From Fen-1467 sp035519475 (lineage in GTDB: Bacteria; Verrucomicrobiota; Verrucomicrobiia; Opitutales; Opitutaceae), in assembly GCA_035519475.1 (NCBI GenBank), contig DATIWI010000199.1:1-7872 (forward strand): a stretch of 7,872 bases of DNA. Direction: 5' to 3'. Shown one piece after another: positions 5,201-7,872 of this stretch (positions are counted from its first letter, which is position 1; the number at the start of each line of letters is the position of its first letter). The notes under the pieces were generated by a model, which made no database searches, had not been told where the DNA came from, and saw only the letters and a list, made by a program, of their open reading frames with translations. The position numbers and the translations under genes are program-made.

Positions 5201-7759
5201 CTAGAAGTTGTAGGTCGTGGAGACCCGCCAGGACCGCGGTTCGCCGACGACCGCCGACGTACGGCTGCCCGCGGCGAGGATATAATCCTTGTTGGTTGCG
5301 TTCGAGAGCTGCAGGCGCACCGTCCACGACGGCATCCGGTAGGTGAGGCCGACGTTGATGAGGGTCCGTCCGGCCACCAGAAACGTCGGTTGCTGCGGCA
5401 CCAGTCCGACGCCGCCGGTGATGGGTCGAGTCGTCGTGTAGCTATTGACGTTTTCACCCGCGACGTCGCTCTTGTAGTCAACGCCGACGTTGACGCCGAA
5501 TCCCTTGAGTGCCCCTTCGGTGAACCGATAGTCGATGTAGAGTGCGCCGGCGTGATCGGGCACGGCGCGCACCCGGACATTCGTGACCGGCTGGCGTTCC
5601 TTGAACGAAGTATAATTGGCAAGGATCGTCAGGTTCTTGCTGAGCGCATACGTTCCTTCGATCTCCCATCCTTTCGAATTGAGGTTCAGATAGATCGGGT
5701 TCTCCAACGCGTTCGCTTCCGCCTGCCGGCCCTGGGCAACAAGCGTATAATACTCGCTGTTGGGAACGCCGTAGTTCTGTTGCGAAATCTTGAAATAAGC
5801 GAACGAGGCGGTGAACCGCCCGTCCAGCAGCGCAGTCTTCACGCCGAACTCATCCTGGCTGCCCGAGGTGGGCCGGAATCGCTGGACGGTCACGGGGCCG
5901 CTCGGATAGTAGGGCCCCGAGAAGGTCGTGGTGTTCTCGAGATAGGTGCCGGGCCCGAGTTCGCCAGGCATCGTTCCGCCCGTTGTATTCCGGCCGGCAA
6001 ACAGCGAGAGTTCCTTGATCGGTTTCACCACGATGCCGATCGATTTGGCGTTGGTGACCAGATTATAGGTCGGAGCGGCCAGCAGGATGTTGGCGTTGAG
6101 GCTGGTCAGCGTGCTGTCCGCACGAGTCAAGACTCCATAGAAACGGGAGAAGCCGCCGGAAAGCTCCACATGGTCACTGAGCAGGTTCAATGTCTCCAAG
6201 ATGTAGCCCTGAAAAGTGGTCTGCTTGGACACAATGTCACCTCCGCTCTGCACGCTGGTCGGCGACGCGAGAGTGAAATCCGCTGGCACGATGGCCGGGA
6301 ACTGGTAGGGCGGAAACGTGATGTTCTGAAGACCCACGTAGGTTGCGCTGCCGACGGTCAGCCCGTTGGGGTTGTTGGCCACGCCCGGGCGCGACGCGCT
6401 GTAGGCGCCGAAGTTGGTGACCGCGGCCGCCCAGCTCTTGAAATGGACCTTGGAGAAATCCGCAGTGATGCCGCCCAAAGTGGTCGATTTGAACCAGGAG
6501 CCCTCAAACTTGGCGGCATAGTCGTTCTTGAGATGCGCTTCCGCGTATTCCAAGTCGACCCGCGTCACGTTGTGGGTGTAGTACCAGAGGGAGGGGTCGG
6601 TGACGGGAACGCTGGTCGACACGGGCGTGACGGTGCCGTCGGCGTTGTTCGTGGTCGTCCAGGTCACGCCTGGTTCGTACAGGCCCGTCGAAGGGTTGCG
6701 GCTGCCACCACCGGTGCCGGCAATGGCGTCGTTCGTGCCGCCGACGTCGATGCGGCGGACGTGATCTCCCATGACATAGAGCCGTGACGTGACGTGCTCA
6801 CCCAAGGTCGAGAGCAACTCCGCGCTCAGGCGCTCGGTGGAACGGTGGCGGCAGTCATCCTGATTGCCGAATGACCAGTCATGGGGCAGGCCGCGCGCGA
6901 TGAAGGCGGTTTGCGTGCTGCCCACCGTGGGATCAATCGGCAGACCGCCCAGGTTGGTCTCGCGGTTTTGCAGAAAGTCAGCCTTGAGGACCAGCTTCTG
7001 GGTTGGCGTGAGCTCCACCGAGAACGACGGCGAGATTTCATAGCCGATGCGGAACATACGGTCGATGTACATGTGCGTGTTCCGCCAGTAGCCGCCGGCG
7101 AGACGGACCGCCATGTGGTTCTTTTCATTGATCACGCGGTTGATGTCGAAACCCACATCGTTGCCCTGGTATTGAGCCAGGTTCAAGGTCACCGACTGCG
7201 CGTTCCGGGGCGCCGGCGCCTTCGTGATGGGATTCATGGCGCCGCCCGGGCTGCCGCCCGGGACCAGGATCGCGTTGGGGCCTTTGATCACCTCGATGCG
7301 CTCGAGGTTGTACTGCGGAATGGACATGCTGTAGCCCGATCCGCCCGAAATGACACAGCCGTCAATGAATTCCTGCGAGACTTGGAAGCCGCGAATCATG
7401 TAGCGGTCACCGCCGAAAGGCAGCGTCGACTCGACCACCGGCGTCACAAACTTGGCGGCATCGAGCATTCTGAGGCTCATCGAATCGGCGATGAAATCGC
7501 TGGTGACCACCGAGAGGGTCTGCGGGACGTCTTGGATGGACATCGCGACGCGCGTCGCCGACAGCGCCTGCTGCGACTGGTAGGGGTTGACCGGGGTTTC
7601 GGTAATGACGAACTTGGGCAGTTCGATCACTTCGCCGCCGGCGGCGGAAGCGGTCGAACTCGGCTGTGCGAAAGCGAAACGGCCGGCGCCCAAGGAGAGG
7701 GCGGCCACCGTCGCGCGAAACAATAACTGCGAACGACTGTTTGGACTTGAAGCAGTCAT
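5201..7759 (-). CDS. TonB-dependent outer-membrane receptor, siderophore-receptor-like
   Basis: The 852-residue protein is an intact TonB-dependent receptor, which imports ligands such as siderophores, cobalamin or glycans across the outer membrane using energy from TonB-ExbBD. A signal peptide is evident: SRSQLLFR, a hydrophobic core and FAFA before Q32. A short TonB-box-like stretch (IELPKFVITE, 45-54) follows with no room for an N-terminal STN signalling domain. The plug (about 65-182) contains VPQTLSVV (78-85), YMIRGF (120-125) and the conserved NLERIEVIKGPNAILVPGGSPGGAMN (151-176). The rest is beta-barrel, ending LSNATNKDY...GEPRSWRVSTTYNF, with the terminal Phe typical of outer-membrane barrels. 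Two cysteines (C135 in the plug, C303 in the barrel) are noticeable. The plug resembles siderophore receptors, but the ligand cannot be read from sequence. No fecI/fecR, TonB or transporter gene is adjacent. Confidence 0.93.
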   Translation of the reverse strand: MTASSPNSRSQLLFRATVAALSLGAGRFAFAQPSSTASAAGGEVIELPKFVITETPVNPYQSQQALSATRVAMSIQDVPQTLSVVTSDFIADSMSLRMLDAAKFVTPVVESTLPFGGDRYMIRGFQVSQEFIDGCVISGGSGYSMSIPQYNLERIEVIKGPNAILVPGGSPGGAMNPITKAPAPRNAQSVTLNLAQYQGNDVGFDINRVINEKNHMAVRLAGGYWRNTHMYIDRMFRIGYEISPSFSVELTPTQKLVLKADFLQNRETNLGGLPIDPTVGSTQTAFIARGLPHDWSFGNQDDCRHRSTERLSAELLSTLGEHVTSRLYVMGDHVRRIDVGGTNDAIAGTGGGSRNPSTGLYEPGVTWTTTNNADGTVTPVSTSVPVTDPSLWYYTHNVTRVDLEYAEAHLKNDYAAKFEGSWFKSTTLGGITADFSKVHFKSWAAAVTNFGAYSASRPGVANNPNGLTVGSATYVGLQNITFPPYQFPAIVPADFTLASPTSVQSGGDIVSKQTTFQGYILETLNLLSDHVELSGGFSRFYGVLTRADSTLTSLNANILLAAPTYNLVTNAKSIGIVVKPIKELSLFAGRNTTGGTMPGELGPGTYLENTTTFSGPYYPSGPVTVQRFRPTSGSQDEFGVKTALLDGRFTASFAYFKISQQNYGVPNSEYYTLVAQGRQAEANALENPIYLNLNSKGWEIEGTYALSKNLTILANYTSFKERQPVTNVRVRAVPDHAGALYIDYRFTEGALKGFGVNVGVDYKSDVAGENVNSYTTTRPITGGVGLVPQQPTFLVAGRTLINVGLTYRMPSWTVRLQLSNATNKDYILAAGSRTSAVVGEPRSWRVSTTYNF

Positions 7760-7872
7760 GGGGGATTTTGGGTTTGCTTTTGAGCTGGAATCCGCGCCGC
7801 CAATGATGGGGTCATGGGCGGGGCGAATCGGGACGGTGCGTAAGCACTCCGCGCCGGCATGAGTTGACGCAA
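7760..7872 (-). promoter_or_regulatory. Upstream region of the TonB receptor gene
   Basis: These 113 bp should hold at least part of the receptor's promoter and leader. The 30 bp next to the start are A-rich on the coding strand (AGCAAACCCAAAATCCCCC) and lack a Shine-Dalgarno sequence. I find no convincing -35/-10 pair and no Fur-box-like inverted repeat, so iron control is not supported here. Confidence 0.35.

Noticed and set aside
4482..5327. 281-codon minus-strand open frame running through the tRNA and the terminator
   Set aside because: It overlaps a complete tRNA gene, a terminator and the ends of two real genes, and shows no recognisable protein features.
5390..6787. 465-codon plus-strand open frame inside the TonB receptor gene
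   Set aside because: It is antisense to an intact receptor with clear motifs, has low-complexity composition, and shows no start signal or domain.
7801..7818. ATGA/TCAT inverted repeat upstream of the TonB receptor as an operator
   Set aside because: It has only four paired bases plus a broken extension and does not match a Fur box or another operator I know.
1..7872. CRISPR array, insertion sequence or defence system
   Set aside because: There are no regularly spaced repeats, no transposase and no defence-related domain on either strand.

Overview
The window looks like ordinary chromosomal DNA from a GC-rich, diderm (outer-membrane) bacterium. The best guess is Verrucomicrobiota, near Opitutaceae. 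This is inferred from the style of the TonB-dependent receptor, the weak or absent Shine-Dalgarno sequences and the overall gene set; no rRNA or other marker confirms it.

Layout. Positions 1-637 (minus) hold the 5' part of a membrane-anchored protein with Ig-like repeats; it runs off the left edge and is absent from simple ORF calls. Positions 789-2698 (minus) hold a two-gene operon: a CNNM/DUF21-CBS membrane protein, then lgt 8 bp downstream. A 127-bp divergent intergenic region separates this from the plus-strand run gcvT (2826-3923), gcvH (3991-4374) and a small muconolactone isomerase-like gene (4430-4726). A compact inverted pair of REP-type palindromes (a REPIN) fills the gcvT-gcvH gap and contributes the gcvT stop codon. 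Positions 4727-4966 are non-coding but rich in inverted repeats and contain an imperfect 18-bp tandem repeat. Next come tRNA-Cys(GCA) on the minus strand (4967-5041), an intrinsic terminator (5134-5168) and a full-length 852-residue TonB-dependent receptor on the minus strand (5201-7759). The last 113 bp are the upstream region of the receptor gene.

How the genes fit together. GcvT and GcvH are two of the four parts of the glycine cleavage system (glycine to CO2, NH3 and methylene-THF); gcvP is not next to them. Lgt performs the first step of lipoprotein maturation in the inner membrane and is co-oriented, probably co-transcribed, with the CNNM-CBS protein. The TonB receptor imports an unknown ligand, perhaps a siderophore, across the outer membrane; no TonB, ExbBD or sigma/anti-sigma partner is in view.

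I see no clearly new multi-gene system. The most informative non-genic signal is the REPIN at 3920-3980: its two 21-bp units differ at two positions that compensate each other within each hairpin.
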